Shown here piece by piece: positions 47,005 through 55,773 of a DNA stretch of 64,000 nt. The DNA is taken from the NCBI GenBank assembly GCA_041554195.1, contig JBFFMJ010000004.1, positions 251,089 through 315,088 of the forward strand, written 5' to 3'. A program made the position numbers and the translations under genes. The stretch's first letter is position 1, and every line of letters begins with the position of its first letter. Origin of the DNA: JAPHSX01 sp041554195 (GTDB taxonomy: Bacteria; Pseudomonadota; Gammaproteobacteria; Thiohalomonadales; Thiohalomonadaceae). The notes under the pieces are model-generated. The model worked only from the letters and a program-made list of their open reading frames with translations. It was not told where the DNA came from and searched no databases.

Positions 47005-47577
47005 CTATGATAACTTTTCCACTATCTGCTCATCGGTGCTATCGAGCACGGGGGCAGCATCAATGTCTGTCGCATTCATCATGTCGGAGACACGTTGCAG
47101 GGATGAAAGGATTAGCGACTGCTCCCAGTTTTCCAGCTGATTGAAGGCATGGATAAATGACTCCTGTAGCAGGGTCGGTGCCTTCTCCAGGGCCTGGGCC
47201 CCCTCTTCTGTCAGTGAAACCAGCACTTTACGCTTGTCGTGTGTACTGCGTTCTCGCTTGAGCATCCCCTTGCGTTCCAGCCGGTCGATAATGGAGGTGA
47301 CCGTTGCCTGGCTCAGGCTCACCTCACGGGCTATCACCCCCGATGTCACCTCACCATGCGTGCCGATGAGTTGCATTACCAATAACTGCGGACCAGTTAG
47401 TCCTGACACCCGCTCCAACTTCTTAGAGTGCAAATCAATTGCGCGGATGATCTGGCGTAACGAAACCAGTACCTGATCGTATGTCTTCATCAAGGAAACC
47501 CTGTCATTTTCATTAGTCACGAACGTTTCAATCAACTCTTGAGCCTTAAAATGCCACTTTTTCCCTGCCTCAACCAC
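47005..47577 (-). CDS. ectR: MarR-family regulator of ectoine genes (EctR-like)
   Basis: 190 residues from GTG 47577, chosen because GGAGG lies five bases before it (TTG 47589 is the longer option). Winged-helix core: LTGPQLLVMQLIGTHG, SGVIAREVSLSQATVTSIIDRLERKG, DKRKVLVSLTEEG. It is divergent from ectA with about 65 bp between; EctR1 of methylotrophs is a MarR-type repressor in the same position. A palindromic element sits in the gap. Confidence 0.85.
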   Translation of the reverse strand: MVEAGKKWHFKAQELIETFVTNENDRVSLMKTYDQVLVSLRQIIRAIDLHSKKLERVSGLTGPQLLVMQLIGTHGEVTSGVIAREVSLSQATVTSIIDRLERKGMLKRERSTHDKRKVLVSLTEEGAQALEKAPTLLQESFIHAFNQLENWEQSLILSSLQRVSDMMNATDIDAAPVLDSTDEQIVEKLS

Positions 47578-47593
47578 ATTTGCCTCCAAATAT

Positions 47594-47624
47594 TTACTGT
47601 GCTAAAGTTTAGCCCACTAAGTAA
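47594..47624. promoter_or_regulatory. Candidate EctR operator between ectR and ectA
   Basis: Imperfect palindrome centred on CTAAA-G-TTTAG, extended to TTACT...AAGTAA on the outside, in the short ectR/ectA gap. Location and symmetry suit a MarR-family site repressing both genes. Confidence 0.5.
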
Positions 47625-47644
47625 TAGCAAGCAAACGGAGAACA

Positions 47645-48154
47645 ATGTCTAGTTCCTCAGATGAAATCCACATACGGAAACCGCAGGCCAATGATGGCTA
47701 CGACATCCACCAGTTAATCGCCAATAGTCCCCCCCTCGATCTAAATTCGGTCTACAGCTACTACCTGCTCAGCGGGCATTTTCGCGATAGCTGTGTGGTC
47801 GCCGAGTCGCAGGGAAAAGTCGTCGGCTTTCTCTCGGCTTACCGTCTACCACAAGAGCCGCAAACCCTGTTTGTCTGGCAGGTGGTGGTGAACCGTGCAC
47901 TACGCGGCAAGAGGGTTGCCTGGCGCATGCTCGAATCCCTGCTGCAGCGTTTTGACGGCGACGAGGTGCGACGGGTCGAGGCCACCGTGAACCCTAGCAA
48001 CACCGCTTCACGTGGACTGTTTGAACGCCTTGCCACCAAGCAGGGCACCACGCTTGAGGAGGAGATATTCCTTGAGGCCACGGCCTTTGGTCCTGGTGGC
48101 GGGCACGAGAGCGAGATCCTGATACGGGTTCCGCTCAACACACAGAATTCATAG
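47645..48154 (+). CDS. ectA: Diaminobutyrate acetyltransferase EctA
   Basis: GNAT enzyme making N-gamma-acetyl-diaminobutyrate, second step of ectoine synthesis. 169 residues: RKPQANDGYDIHQLIA, SYYLLSGHFRDSCVVAE, FVWQVVVNRALRGKRVAWRML (acetyl-CoA loop) and ATVNPSNTASRGLFERLA. RBS CGGAG four bases from ATG. First of the ect operon. Confidence 0.96.
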   Translation: MSSSSDEIHIRKPQANDGYDIHQLIANSPPLDLNSVYSYYLLSGHFRDSCVVAESQGKVVGFLSAYRLPQEPQTLFVWQVVVNRALRGKRVAWRMLESLLQRFDGDEVRRVEATVNPSNTASRGLFERLATKQGTTLEEEIFLEATAFGPGGGHESEILIRVPLNTQNS

Positions 48155-48172
48155 ATTTAGGAGAGTTACATC

Positions 48173-49456
48173 ATGCGTATTTTTGAAGAGATGGAGTCCG
48201 AGGTTCGCGGCTATGTTCGCGCCTTTCCGGCGGTATTTGACAAGGCCCAGGGGGCCTTTCTGTACGACGAGCAGGGAAATGAGTTTATCGACTTTTTTGC
48301 CGGTGCCGGTACCCTCAACTACGGTCACAACAACCCGTTGATCAGCGAGGCGCTGATCGCCTACCTGCAACACGGTGGCATCGTGCACGGCCTTGATAAG
48401 GCCACCGTGGCGAAGAAGAACTTCCTGCAGAAGTTCCGCGATACCATTCTGGCGCCGCGCAACCTGGAGTACAAAATCCAGTTCACCGGTCCCACCGGTA
48501 CCAATGCGGTGGAGACCGCGCTGAAGCTGGCACGGATGGTCAAGCGCCGCTCCAATATCATCGCCTTTACCAATGGTTACCATGGCCTGACCATGGGCGC
48601 ACTGGCGGTGACCGGTAACGACTTTTACCGTGACGAATCCTACGGTGCGCGCAACAATGCCGACTCGGTACCGTTCGACGGTTATTTCGGCGCCGATGTG
48701 AACACTATCGATTATTTGCGTAAATTTCTTGATGACAGCTCCAGTGGTATCGACCTGCCTGCTGCCATAATTGTTGAAACGGTGCAGGGCGAGGGGGGCA
48801 TTAATGTTGCCAGTGCCGAGTGGCTGCGTCAGCTCGAACAGCTGTGCCGGGATTACGACATCCTGTTGATCATCGACGATATCCAGATGGGTAATGGGCG
48901 TACCGGCACCTTTTTCAGTTTTGAGGAGGCCGGTATTAAGCCTGACATGGTGACGGTATCCAAATCAATTGGCGGCGGTCTGCCGATGGCGCTGCTACTA
49001 ATGCGTCCGGAACTGGATCAATGGAAACCAGGTGAACATACCGGCACCTTCCGTGGTAACAATCTCGCCTTTATTGCCGCCACCCAGGCATTGAGTTACT
49101 GGGATAACGAGGACTTTGCCGAGTCGATTAAGTACAAGGGGCAGATCATGGAGGAGGAGCTTTCAAAGATCGTCGACAAGTACAAAGACCAGTTGAATAT
49201 TGAGTTGCGCGGTCGCGGTATGGTGTGGGGCCTGGATATCGATCGTCCCGGCTTTGCCGGTGAGGTCTCTCAGGAGGCTTTCGTTAACAACCTGGTGATC
49301 GAGCTGGCCGGTGCGGATGACAACGTGGTCAAGTTCCTTCCCGCGTTGATTATCGAAGAGGAGACCCTGCGCCAGGGGATGGCGATTATCGACCGGGTGA
49401 TCGGTGAGTTGCTGGTGCATAAAAAGGCGGCCAAGAGTGGAGATACCGCTGCATGA
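48173..49456 (+). CDS. ectB: Diaminobutyrate-2-oxoglutarate transaminase EctB
   Basis: PLP enzyme converting aspartate semialdehyde to diaminobutyrate. 427 residues: FFAGAGTLNYGHNNP, FTGPTGTNAVETALKLAR, IIDDIQMGNGRTGTFF and the PLP lysine in VTVSKSIGGGLPMA. Begins 18 bp after ectA, overlaps ectC by 4 bp. Confidence 0.97.
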   Translation: MRIFEEMESEVRGYVRAFPAVFDKAQGAFLYDEQGNEFIDFFAGAGTLNYGHNNPLISEALIAYLQHGGIVHGLDKATVAKKNFLQKFRDTILAPRNLEYKIQFTGPTGTNAVETALKLARMVKRRSNIIAFTNGYHGLTMGALAVTGNDFYRDESYGARNNADSVPFDGYFGADVNTIDYLRKFLDDSSSGIDLPAAIIVETVQGEGGINVASAEWLRQLEQLCRDYDILLIIDDIQMGNGRTGTFFSFEEAGIKPDMVTVSKSIGGGLPMALLLMRPELDQWKPGEHTGTFRGNNLAFIAATQALSYWDNEDFAESIKYKGQIMEEELSKIVDKYKDQLNIELRGRGMVWGLDIDRPGFAGEVSQEAFVNNLVIELAGADDNVVKFLPALIIEEETLRQGMAIIDRVIGELLVHKKAAKSGDTAA

Positions 49457-49881
49457 TCGTCCGCACCTTAGAAGAGATCATCGGCAGCGAGCGCGAGGTA
49501 CATGCCGAGAATGGAAACTGGGTCAGTCGCCGTTTTGTGCTCGATGACGATGCGGCGGGTTTCTCCTTTCACGAGACCATTATCAAGGCAGGCACCGAGA
49601 CCCACATCTGGTACAAGCACCACATTGAGGCGGTCTACTGTGTCGCCGGTGACGGTGAGATTGAGGATCTGCAAAGCGGTGAGATACACCCGATCAGCAA
49701 CGGTACCCTCTACCTGCTGAACGACCATGACGAGCATCTGTTGCGTGGCGGTAGTGCCGACATGCGCCTGATCTGCGCCTTCAATCCACCTGTTACCGGA
49801 CGTGAGTTGCACGATGAGGATGGGGCCTACACCCCGCACCCCGATGCCGATCATTGGGCCGCACTGCGCAACAGCAACTAG
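49453..49881 (+). CDS. ectC: L-ectoine synthase EctC
   Basis: Cyclises acetyl-diaminobutyrate to ectoine. 142 residues with cupin fold: MIVRTLEEIIGSEREV, ETHIWYKHHIEAVYCVAG, LYLLNDHDEHLLRGG, CAFNPPVTGREVH-like end. No ectD hydroxylase follows, so the product should be ectoine rather than hydroxyectoine. Confidence 0.97.
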   Translation: MIVRTLEEIIGSEREVHAENGNWVSRRFVLDDDAAGFSFHETIIKAGTETHIWYKHHIEAVYCVAGDGEIEDLQSGEIHPISNGTLYLLNDHDEHLLRGGSADMRLICAFNPPVTGRELHDEDGAYTPHPDADHWAALRNSN

Positions 49882-49911
49882 TTACACACTACCGACAATA
49901 TATTTAATTTT

Positions 49912-50259
49912 ATGGATGACAGCAGAAAAGCCGTTATCAGGAAGGTGATCGAGAAAAGGATTGCCGAGCTGGAGCGTATTTTGGCACGCAGCGATGAAGA
50001 GGGTGAGGCGCACACCGAGCAACTCAGTGATGAGGCCACTCGTTTCGATGCGCTGGCAAATATCAGCGTGGATAGCACGCTACTGGCGCGCGCCCGCAGC
50101 GACCTGACGCTATTGCGCCGACAGTGGAAACGTATCGATCACAATACGTTCGGTCTGTGCCGCCTCTGCGGTGCTGAGATCTCCGCTAACCGTATATGCA
50201 GTATTCCCGCTACCGAGTTTTGCATCGCCTGCGCCCAACAACAGGAGAAAAGAAAATGA
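49912..50259 (+). CDS. DksA/TraR-like zinc-finger protein inside the ectoine operon
   Basis: 115 residues: helical coiled-coil N-terminus (VIRKVIEKRIAELERIL, DEATRFDALANISVDS) and a C4 zinc finger (CRLCGAEIS, then CIAC). Lies 30 bp after ectC and its stop overlaps the ask start (AATGA), so it is translated with the ectoine genes. Likely binds RNA polymerase; a role in tuning osmotic-stress transcription is inference. The region is GC-normal for the genome. Confidence 0.8.
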   Translation: MDDSRKAVIRKVIEKRIAELERILARSDEEGEAHTEQLSDEATRFDALANISVDSTLLARARSDLTLLRRQWKRIDHNTFGLCRLCGAEISANRICSIPATEFCIACAQQQEKRK

Positions 50260-51692
50260 ATCATACCGTCGAGAAAATTGGCGGCACCTCCATGAGTAAC
50301 TATCAGGCCGTTCGCGATAATATTGTTATCGCTGCGGCCAGTGGCGCTAGTTATTATCAGCGTGTTTTTGTCGTCTCCGCCTACGGAGGCATCACCAACC
50401 TGCTACTGGAACACAAAAAGAATGATCAGCCGGGCATCTACGCCCTGTTTACCGATGCCGAGGATGAGGAGGCATGGCGGGTGGCGATGAGGGAGTTGCG
50501 CACGGCGTTTCACGAGCTAAACGCCGAACTGTTTGGGAATGATGCACTGGCCGAGGTGGCCAACACCTTTATCAACCAGCGGCTGGATGAGGCGGAGGGG
50601 GTGCTTGACAATCTACGCCACCTTTGCGAACACGGGCATTTTGAACTTGATGATCACCTGCTGACCATTCGCGAGATGCTGGCCAGTCTTGGCGAGGCAC
50701 ACAGTGCCTGGAACACCGCGCAGCTGTTACGTCGCGATGGGGTTAATGCGCGTTTTGTCGATCTCTCCGGCTGGAAGGCGGCTCAGACACGGCCACTGGA
50801 TGAGGTGATTGAACACGCCTTTGCCGATATTGACCTGGCCACCGAGCTGCCGATCGTTACCGGCTATGCCCACTGTGAAGAGGGGCTGATGGCCACCTTC
50901 GACCGTGGTTACAGCGAGATGACCTTCAGCCGTATTGCGGTACTCACTGACGCCCGCGAGGCGATCATTCACAAGGAGTATCACCTCAGTAGTGCTGATC
51001 CCGGTGTCGTTGGTGTGGAGCAGATCGTGCCGATAGGTCGCACCAACTACGATGTAGCTGATCAGCTGGCCAATCTGGGGATGGAAGCGATCCACCCACG
51101 AGCGGCCAAGGGGCTGCGACAAAACGAAATTCCACTGCGGGTGAAGAACACCTTCGAGCCCGAGCACAGCGGTACGCTGATCACCGGCACCTACGTCAGT
51201 GCCACTCCCTGTGTCGAGATCATTGCCGGGCGTCGTCACCTGCACGCCATTGAGCTATTTGACCAGGACATGGTCGGTAAGCTCGATGAGTACGAAAAAG
51301 TCCTGATCGAAATCTTCCGGCGTTTTCGCGCCACCGTTGTGACCAAGGACATTAACGCCAACACCGTTACCCACTATCTGGGATGCAACCTGAAGACGGT
51401 CAAACGCATCATTAAGGTGATTAAAGAGAAGCTGCCGGATAGTGAGAGCGATCACCGTAAGGTCTCCCTGGTCTCGGCCATCGGCAGTGATATGCAGGTG
51501 CCCGGCATCCTGGCCAGAGCGGTCTCCACGCTGGCTGATAACAGTATCAGCATCCTCGCCATGCACCAGTCTATGCGCCAGGTTGATATGCAGTTCATTA
51601 TCAACGAGGGTGATTACGATGACGCGGTAAAACACCTGCACACTAGCCTGATAGAACCACACGATTACGGAGAAGCGATATGCGTAGCCTGA
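50256..51692 (+). CDS. ask: Aspartate kinase, ectoine-type (Ask_ect)
   Basis: Phosphorylates aspartate, supplying aspartate semialdehyde for EctB. 478 residues from ATG 50256: VEKIGGTSMSNYQAV, FVVSAYGGITNLLLEHK, TGYAHCEEGLMATFDRGYSEMTFS, and C-terminal ACT domains (VSLVSAIGSDMQVPGILARA). The modified N-terminal and catalytic motifs and location mark the ectoine-specific isozyme, usually less feedback-inhibited. Overlaps both neighbours. Confidence 0.94.
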   Translation: MNHTVEKIGGTSMSNYQAVRDNIVIAAASGASYYQRVFVVSAYGGITNLLLEHKKNDQPGIYALFTDAEDEEAWRVAMRELRTAFHELNAELFGNDALAEVANTFINQRLDEAEGVLDNLRHLCEHGHFELDDHLLTIREMLASLGEAHSAWNTAQLLRRDGVNARFVDLSGWKAAQTRPLDEVIEHAFADIDLATELPIVTGYAHCEEGLMATFDRGYSEMTFSRIAVLTDAREAIIHKEYHLSSADPGVVGVEQIVPIGRTNYDVADQLANLGMEAIHPRAAKGLRQNEIPLRVKNTFEPEHSGTLITGTYVSATPCVEIIAGRRHLHAIELFDQDMVGKLDEYEKVLIEIFRRFRATVVTKDINANTVTHYLGCNLKTVKRIIKVIKEKLPDSESDHRKVSLVSAIGSDMQVPGILARAVSTLADNSISILAMHQSMRQVDMQFIINEGDYDDAVKHLHTSLIEPHDYGEAICVA

Positions 51693-52546
51693 GTATGGTG
51701 TTGTTACTGCTGTTCACGCTGCCACTTCAGGCAGTTGAGAGCCGTGACCAGAAAGCGCAACAGGCCATTGAGCAATTACCGGCACCACTCTACAACCCAT
51801 TCGTTGAGCGATACATGCTCGACGAAGTACGAGCGTTGCGTATGGAACTGCAGAACCAGCGTGCCGAGTTCACCGAAAAGTATTCCCGGGCCCAACTGGA
51901 AAGCTCTGACCGTGCTATCAGCTATACCACCAGTACGGTTAATAATATTTTCTACATGATTGCCGCTGCCGCTTCGATCTTCGCGCTGGTCGGCTGGAGT
52001 TCGATGCGTGATATTCGCAACAAACTCAACGAGGTGATGGACCATAAGATAGCTACCATTTCAGAGGAGTATGAAAAGCGTCTTACCAAGCTGGAACAGA
52101 AACTCAAGGACCGTACCGAGCGTATCATCTTCGCCCAGGAGGAGATCTCCCGTACCAATACCATTCACTCGCTGTGGATGCGTGCCGGGTTGGAGGCGAC
52201 CCCGCAGGCCAGGATCGAGGTCTATGATCAAATTCTTGATTTGAATGGCGAGGATGTGGAGGCACTCACCTACAAGGCGGACGCGGTGCTGGAGCTGGAC
52301 GAACCGGAGTGGGCACTCAACCTGTGCGATAAAGCGCTGGTACTCAATCCCGAATCGGCCTACGCCTACTATCAGCGCGCCTGTGCCAACGCCACGCTGA
52401 AACAACTCGATACCGCTATGGATGATCTCAAAAAGGCGGTTGAACTCTCCGCCACCTACCTTGAGGAGGCGCGCAGTGATGTCAGTCTCAGCAACCTGCG
52501 TGAAACAGATCGATTTCATGATCTGTATGAGCAGCAGGAAAGTTAA
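51680..52546 (+). CDS. Membrane protein with coiled coil and TPR-like repeats, in the ectoine operon
   Basis: 288 residues, no named family recognised. N-terminal signal/TM (SMVLLLLFTLPLQAV), a periplasmic segment of about 65 residues, a TM helix near 87-105 (NIFYMIAAAASIFALVGW), a coiled coil (EEYEKRLTKLEQKLKDR, about 115-150) and two to three TPR-like helices pairs (LEATPQARIEVYDQIL, PEWALNLCDKALVLNPESA, QLDTAMDDLKKAVELS). Overlaps ask by 13 bp. Topology suggests linking the periplasm to a cytoplasmic partner, perhaps as an osmotic or transport accessory; inference. Confidence 0.75.
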   Translation: MRSLSMVLLLLFTLPLQAVESRDQKAQQAIEQLPAPLYNPFVERYMLDEVRALRMELQNQRAEFTEKYSRAQLESSDRAISYTTSTVNNIFYMIAAAASIFALVGWSSMRDIRNKLNEVMDHKIATISEEYEKRLTKLEQKLKDRTERIIFAQEEISRTNTIHSLWMRAGLEATPQARIEVYDQILDLNGEDVEALTYKADAVLELDEPEWALNLCDKALVLNPESAYAYYQRACANATLKQLDTAMDDLKKAVELSATYLEEARSDVSLSNLRETDRFHDLYEQQES

Positions 52547-52601
52547 TCGCTGCTGTATATCTGGCGCAACCATATAACAATTTTTTATACAGGGTTACCA
52601 C

Positions 52602-53990
52602 ATGATCGCCAGCAGTTTTATCTTCTCCCTTCTGTTGTTCCTGGCCATCGGGCTGGCCTCGGTATTCAAGAGCCGCAACAGTTCTGAAGACTACCTGATC
52701 GCCGGCAAGGCGATCCCCGCCTGGCTTGCCGGACTCTCCGCCGTGGCCACCAATAACAGCGGTTTTATGTTTATCGGCATGATTGGCCTGACCTATGCTA
52801 CCGGCCTCTCATCGATCTGGCTAATGGTGGGCTGGATCGCTGGCGACCTGATGGTTTCACTGATCACACTCCGACCGCTGCACGTCGCCTCACGTTCGCC
52901 ACGGGTACACTCCTACGGTGGTTTGCTCGCCCATTGGCACGGTGAGGATAACCACACACTACGTCGCCTGGTTGGGGTGCTCACCATCCTCTTTCTCACC
53001 CTCTATGCCGCCGCCCAGCTCAAGGCGGGCAGTAAGGCCACAGCGGTGCTGCTGCAGTGGGAGCCCAGCTGGGGAATTTTGGTCAGTGCGGTTATCGTCC
53101 TGCTCTATAGTGCAGCCGGCGGCCTGCGCGCCTCCATCTGGACCGATGCGGCACAGTCACTGGTGATGCTGCTCGGCATGGGGGTGCTGATCATGGGCGG
53201 CGTTGAACTGGCAGGCGGCTGGACACCGGCGATGGAGAAGATGGCCGCCATCGACGGTAACTACCTGGGGTGGTTCCCCGATACCGACCTGCCCGGCATC
53301 ACCCTGTTTATTCTCGGCTGGTTGTTTGGCGGCATCGCCGTGGTCGGGCAGCCGCACATCGTGATACGTTTTATCAGCCTGGACGATGAGTCGCAGATCA
53401 CCCGCATGCGTCTCTACTACTACAGTTGGTTTACCCTGTTCTACGGTGCCACCATTCTGGTTGGCCTGTTGAGCCGCATCGCCTTTCCCGAAACCAGCGG
53501 CTTTGATGCGGAACTGGCACTACCCACCATGGCGCAGCTGGTACTGCCGGAGGTACTGGTGGGACTGGTGCTGGCGGCACTGTTTGCTGCCACGCTTTCG
53601 ACCGCCGACTCGCTGATCCTCTCCTGCTCTGCCGCGTTTACTCGCGACTTTGTACAGCAGCCGGGCAGGATGCATTCGTTGTGGGTGGCCAAATTGGCCA
53701 CCGCCAGTGTGCTGGGTGTCGCGGTAGTGATTGCACTCACGGGGGCTGAGTCGGTCTTCGCCCTGGTACTCGACGCCTGGGGTTTACTTGGTTCCGCCTT
53801 TGCACCGCTGGTGATCCTGCATGCGCTGGGCCGGCGTGTCCCGCAAGCACTGGCTATCGGCATGATCGTTACCGGTGTTGGCGTATTCCTGTTGTGGCAA
53901 CAGCTTGGCTGGGGAGCCACCCTCTACAGTGTCGCCCCTGGTATTGTGGCTGGCGTGTTGATCTACATCGCGGGGAGTCGTTTTAAGTGA
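52602..53990 (+). CDS. Sodium:solute symporter (SSS/PutP-like)
   Basis: 462 residues, about 12-13 TM helices. Family marks: SSEDYLIAGKAIPAWLAGLSAVATNNSGFMF, SAAGGLRASIWTDAAQSLVM, and VLAALFAATLSTADSLIL with the Na+-site Ser/Thr-Ala-Asp. Closest by pattern to the proline symporter PutP. Position 55 bp after the TPR gene and downstream of ectABC-ask suggests uptake or recapture of a compatible solute. Substrate not proven. Confidence 0.85.
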   Translation: MIASSFIFSLLLFLAIGLASVFKSRNSSEDYLIAGKAIPAWLAGLSAVATNNSGFMFIGMIGLTYATGLSSIWLMVGWIAGDLMVSLITLRPLHVASRSPRVHSYGGLLAHWHGEDNHTLRRLVGVLTILFLTLYAAAQLKAGSKATAVLLQWEPSWGILVSAVIVLLYSAAGGLRASIWTDAAQSLVMLLGMGVLIMGGVELAGGWTPAMEKMAAIDGNYLGWFPDTDLPGITLFILGWLFGGIAVVGQPHIVIRFISLDDESQITRMRLYYYSWFTLFYGATILVGLLSRIAFPETSGFDAELALPTMAQLVLPEVLVGLVLAALFAATLSTADSLILSCSAAFTRDFVQQPGRMHSLWVAKLATASVLGVAVVIALTGAESVFALVLDAWGLLGSAFAPLVILHALGRRVPQALAIGMIVTGVGVFLLWQQLGWGATLYSVAPGIVAGVLIYIAGSRFK

Positions 53991-54130
53991 TGGTGGTAAA
54001 GTCGTGTCCCTTTGGAAAATTCTGGCGGACAAGCCCGTTGTCTCCTGAATGATAAAATGCAGCCATTTTCGAAATACCAGTCATTTGTAGTGGGGTAAGT
54101 TTTATAGGTATTCCTACGGTGACGCCGAGT

Positions 54131-55039
54131 TCACTCCCTGTGTCCCAGATATTCCGGTGCCACCGCTTCCAGTGGGCTGGGCGTGATACCAAAGATGGCC
54201 GGAAATTCACCATTACAGACACTGGGTGATTTTGTGGAGTTGAAGTTATCGCGGGAGAACGGTTTACCCGGTACCAGTTCCAGCACTCGCGCCTGAATTG
54301 CAGAGACATTATCCCCCAAGGGGATAATCCACTTCTTTTTTCCTAATACGTTTGCGGTGTAACGTACCAGCTGTTCCAGGGTGTAGGCGTTCGGGCCGCA
54401 GAGGTTATATCGCTGGCCGATAGTCTGTTCATCGCCAATGGCATAGACAAAACAGCTAACCACATCCTCTACCCAGATTGGCGCAAAGCAGGCTGTGGCA
54501 CAGGCGAGGGGGAAGGGGCCGGGTATTTTTAGCAGTTTGGCAAAACGGTTGAGGAAGGAGTCGCCCTCGCCGAAAATCACCGAGGGACGAAAGATAGTCG
54601 CCTTCAGCCCCGAGGTGTGTACCGCATCTTCCGCCTCGCCCTTGCTGCGCAGATAGAAGCTTGGCCCGGTGGCCGCATTGGCGCCGAGGGCACTCATGTG
54701 CAGTAGACGTGAGATGTGGTTGACATGACATGCCTCGACCACCTTGTGGCTCAGCGCTACATGGGCATGGAAAAAACCGCGCCCGTTGTGTCCCTTCTCA
54801 TTGAGTATACCGACCAGATTGATCGCGACACTGCAGCCCTTAAAGGCCGTGTTAAGTGAGTGCTGGTCATGTACATCGCACTGCACCAGTTCCACCTGCG
54901 CGGGCAACGGGTAGCGGGCCGATGCGCCCTGGTGGCGCGTGAGGATACGCACCTGGTGCCCGTCGCCAAGCAGCCGTGCTGCCAGGTGATGGCCGACAAA
55001 ACCGCTGCCACCGACAATGACTACCTGTTGTCTGTCCAT
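54131..55039 (-). CDS. NAD(P)-binding epimerase-like protein (complex I NDUFA9-type)
   Basis: 302 residues, atypical SDR fold: VVIVGGSGFVGHHLAARLLGDGH at the N-terminus (nucleotide-binding GxxGxxG), AINLVGILNEKG, LLHMSALGANA, YLRSKGEAEDAV and FRPSVIFGEGDSFLNRF. This set is typical of the bacterial homologues of the NDUFA9 subunit of complex I. It is alone on this strand, convergent with the symporter. Confidence 0.85.
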   Translation of the reverse strand: MDRQQVVIVGGSGFVGHHLAARLLGDGHQVRILTRHQGASARYPLPAQVELVQCDVHDQHSLNTAFKGCSVAINLVGILNEKGHNGRGFFHAHVALSHKVVEACHVNHISRLLHMSALGANAATGPSFYLRSKGEAEDAVHTSGLKATIFRPSVIFGEGDSFLNRFAKLLKIPGPFPLACATACFAPIWVEDVVSCFVYAIGDEQTIGQRYNLCGPNAYTLEQLVRYTANVLGKKKWIIPLGDNVSAIQARVLELVPGKPFSRDNFNSTKSPSVCNGEFPAIFGITPSPLEAVAPEYLGHRE

Positions 55040-55125
55040 ACTCTGTTACCTGTGTTGTTGTCGTTGCATCTCTTTTCCATTCTTAATATGTAATAGCAGA
55101 AGACCGTAACTTCAATGGGCAACCG

Positions 55126-55317
55126 CTACTCATGACGCAGCGCATCGATGGGATTGAGCCTGGCCGCCTTGCCTGCCGGGAAGTAACCTCAGGCGATGCC
55201 GATCACCATCGAGAAGAGCAGGGCGACGAGCACCAGCAGCGGCTCCACCACGTAGGGGATGTTGAGCAGCCCGGCGATAAACCAGAAGGCGGCGAGTACC
55301 AGCAGAATGCCGATTAT
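55126..55317 (-). pseudogene. C-terminal remnant of a MacB/FtsX-type ABC permease
   Basis: Minus-strand frame reads ILLVLAAFWFIAGLLNIP, LVLVALLFSMVIGIA, TGA (55191-55189), GYFPAGKAARLNPIDALRHE, then TAG. This is the classic last helix and tail of FtsX/MacB permeases, with a stop inside it and no upstream ATPase or N-terminal part. A dead fragment. Confidence 0.8.
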
Positions 55318-55516
55318 TATCTGGTCTGCCCACCCCGAGTGTTTGTTGGATATCCTCTGCCATCTGTCGAGCCCTGGACTGAATTAATCGTGATTACTGG
55401 GTTAAGTGTAGCCGTAGATCTGACGTCGTTTGTCTTGAGGATGGATGGTTTGTTGGCGGCGAGTTTGAAGGAGAGGGGGTAGGGTGGATAAGTGGCAGCG
55501 CATCCACCGTTAAGTT

Positions 55517-55582
55517 GTAGGAGCGGCCTGCTGGCCGCGAAAGGGGGGCGATGGTTGGTCGCGGCTTGGAAGCCGCTCCTAC
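55517..55582. repeat. BIME-like inverted REP pair
   Basis: GTAGGAGCGGCCTGCTGGCCGCGA and, 18 bp later, its inverted variant ending AAGCCGCTCCTAC (quoted in part). Two REP units in opposite orientation form one large hairpin, the usual extragenic form in Gammaproteobacteria. Confidence 0.75.
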
Positions 55583-55678
55583 GGGTAGAGTGGGGGCCTG
55601 CTTGTTTCTATGATTTAGGGGGCTTGGTATTTTCGAATATCAGAGAGAGCAGTGTTCTGCCCCCGGTTTTCTTGTGCG

Positions 55679-55750
55679 TCCGATTACGCTTTGCTAATCG
55701 GAGTACGGGCCTGAGAGGGAGGTGTTGGGGTTCGCAGGCTCACCCCAACC
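55679..55750. repeat. Extragenic palindromes (TCCGATTA...TAATCGGA and GTTGGGGT...ACCCCAAC)
   Basis: First arm pair TCCGATTA-CGCTTTGC-TAATCGGA at 55679-55702; second GTTGGGGT / ACCCCAAC at about 55724-55750, ending in CCTACG. Same family as copies at 60039 and 60513. Confidence 0.6.
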
Positions 55751-55773
55751 TACGAGCTACGATCTAATAATGT

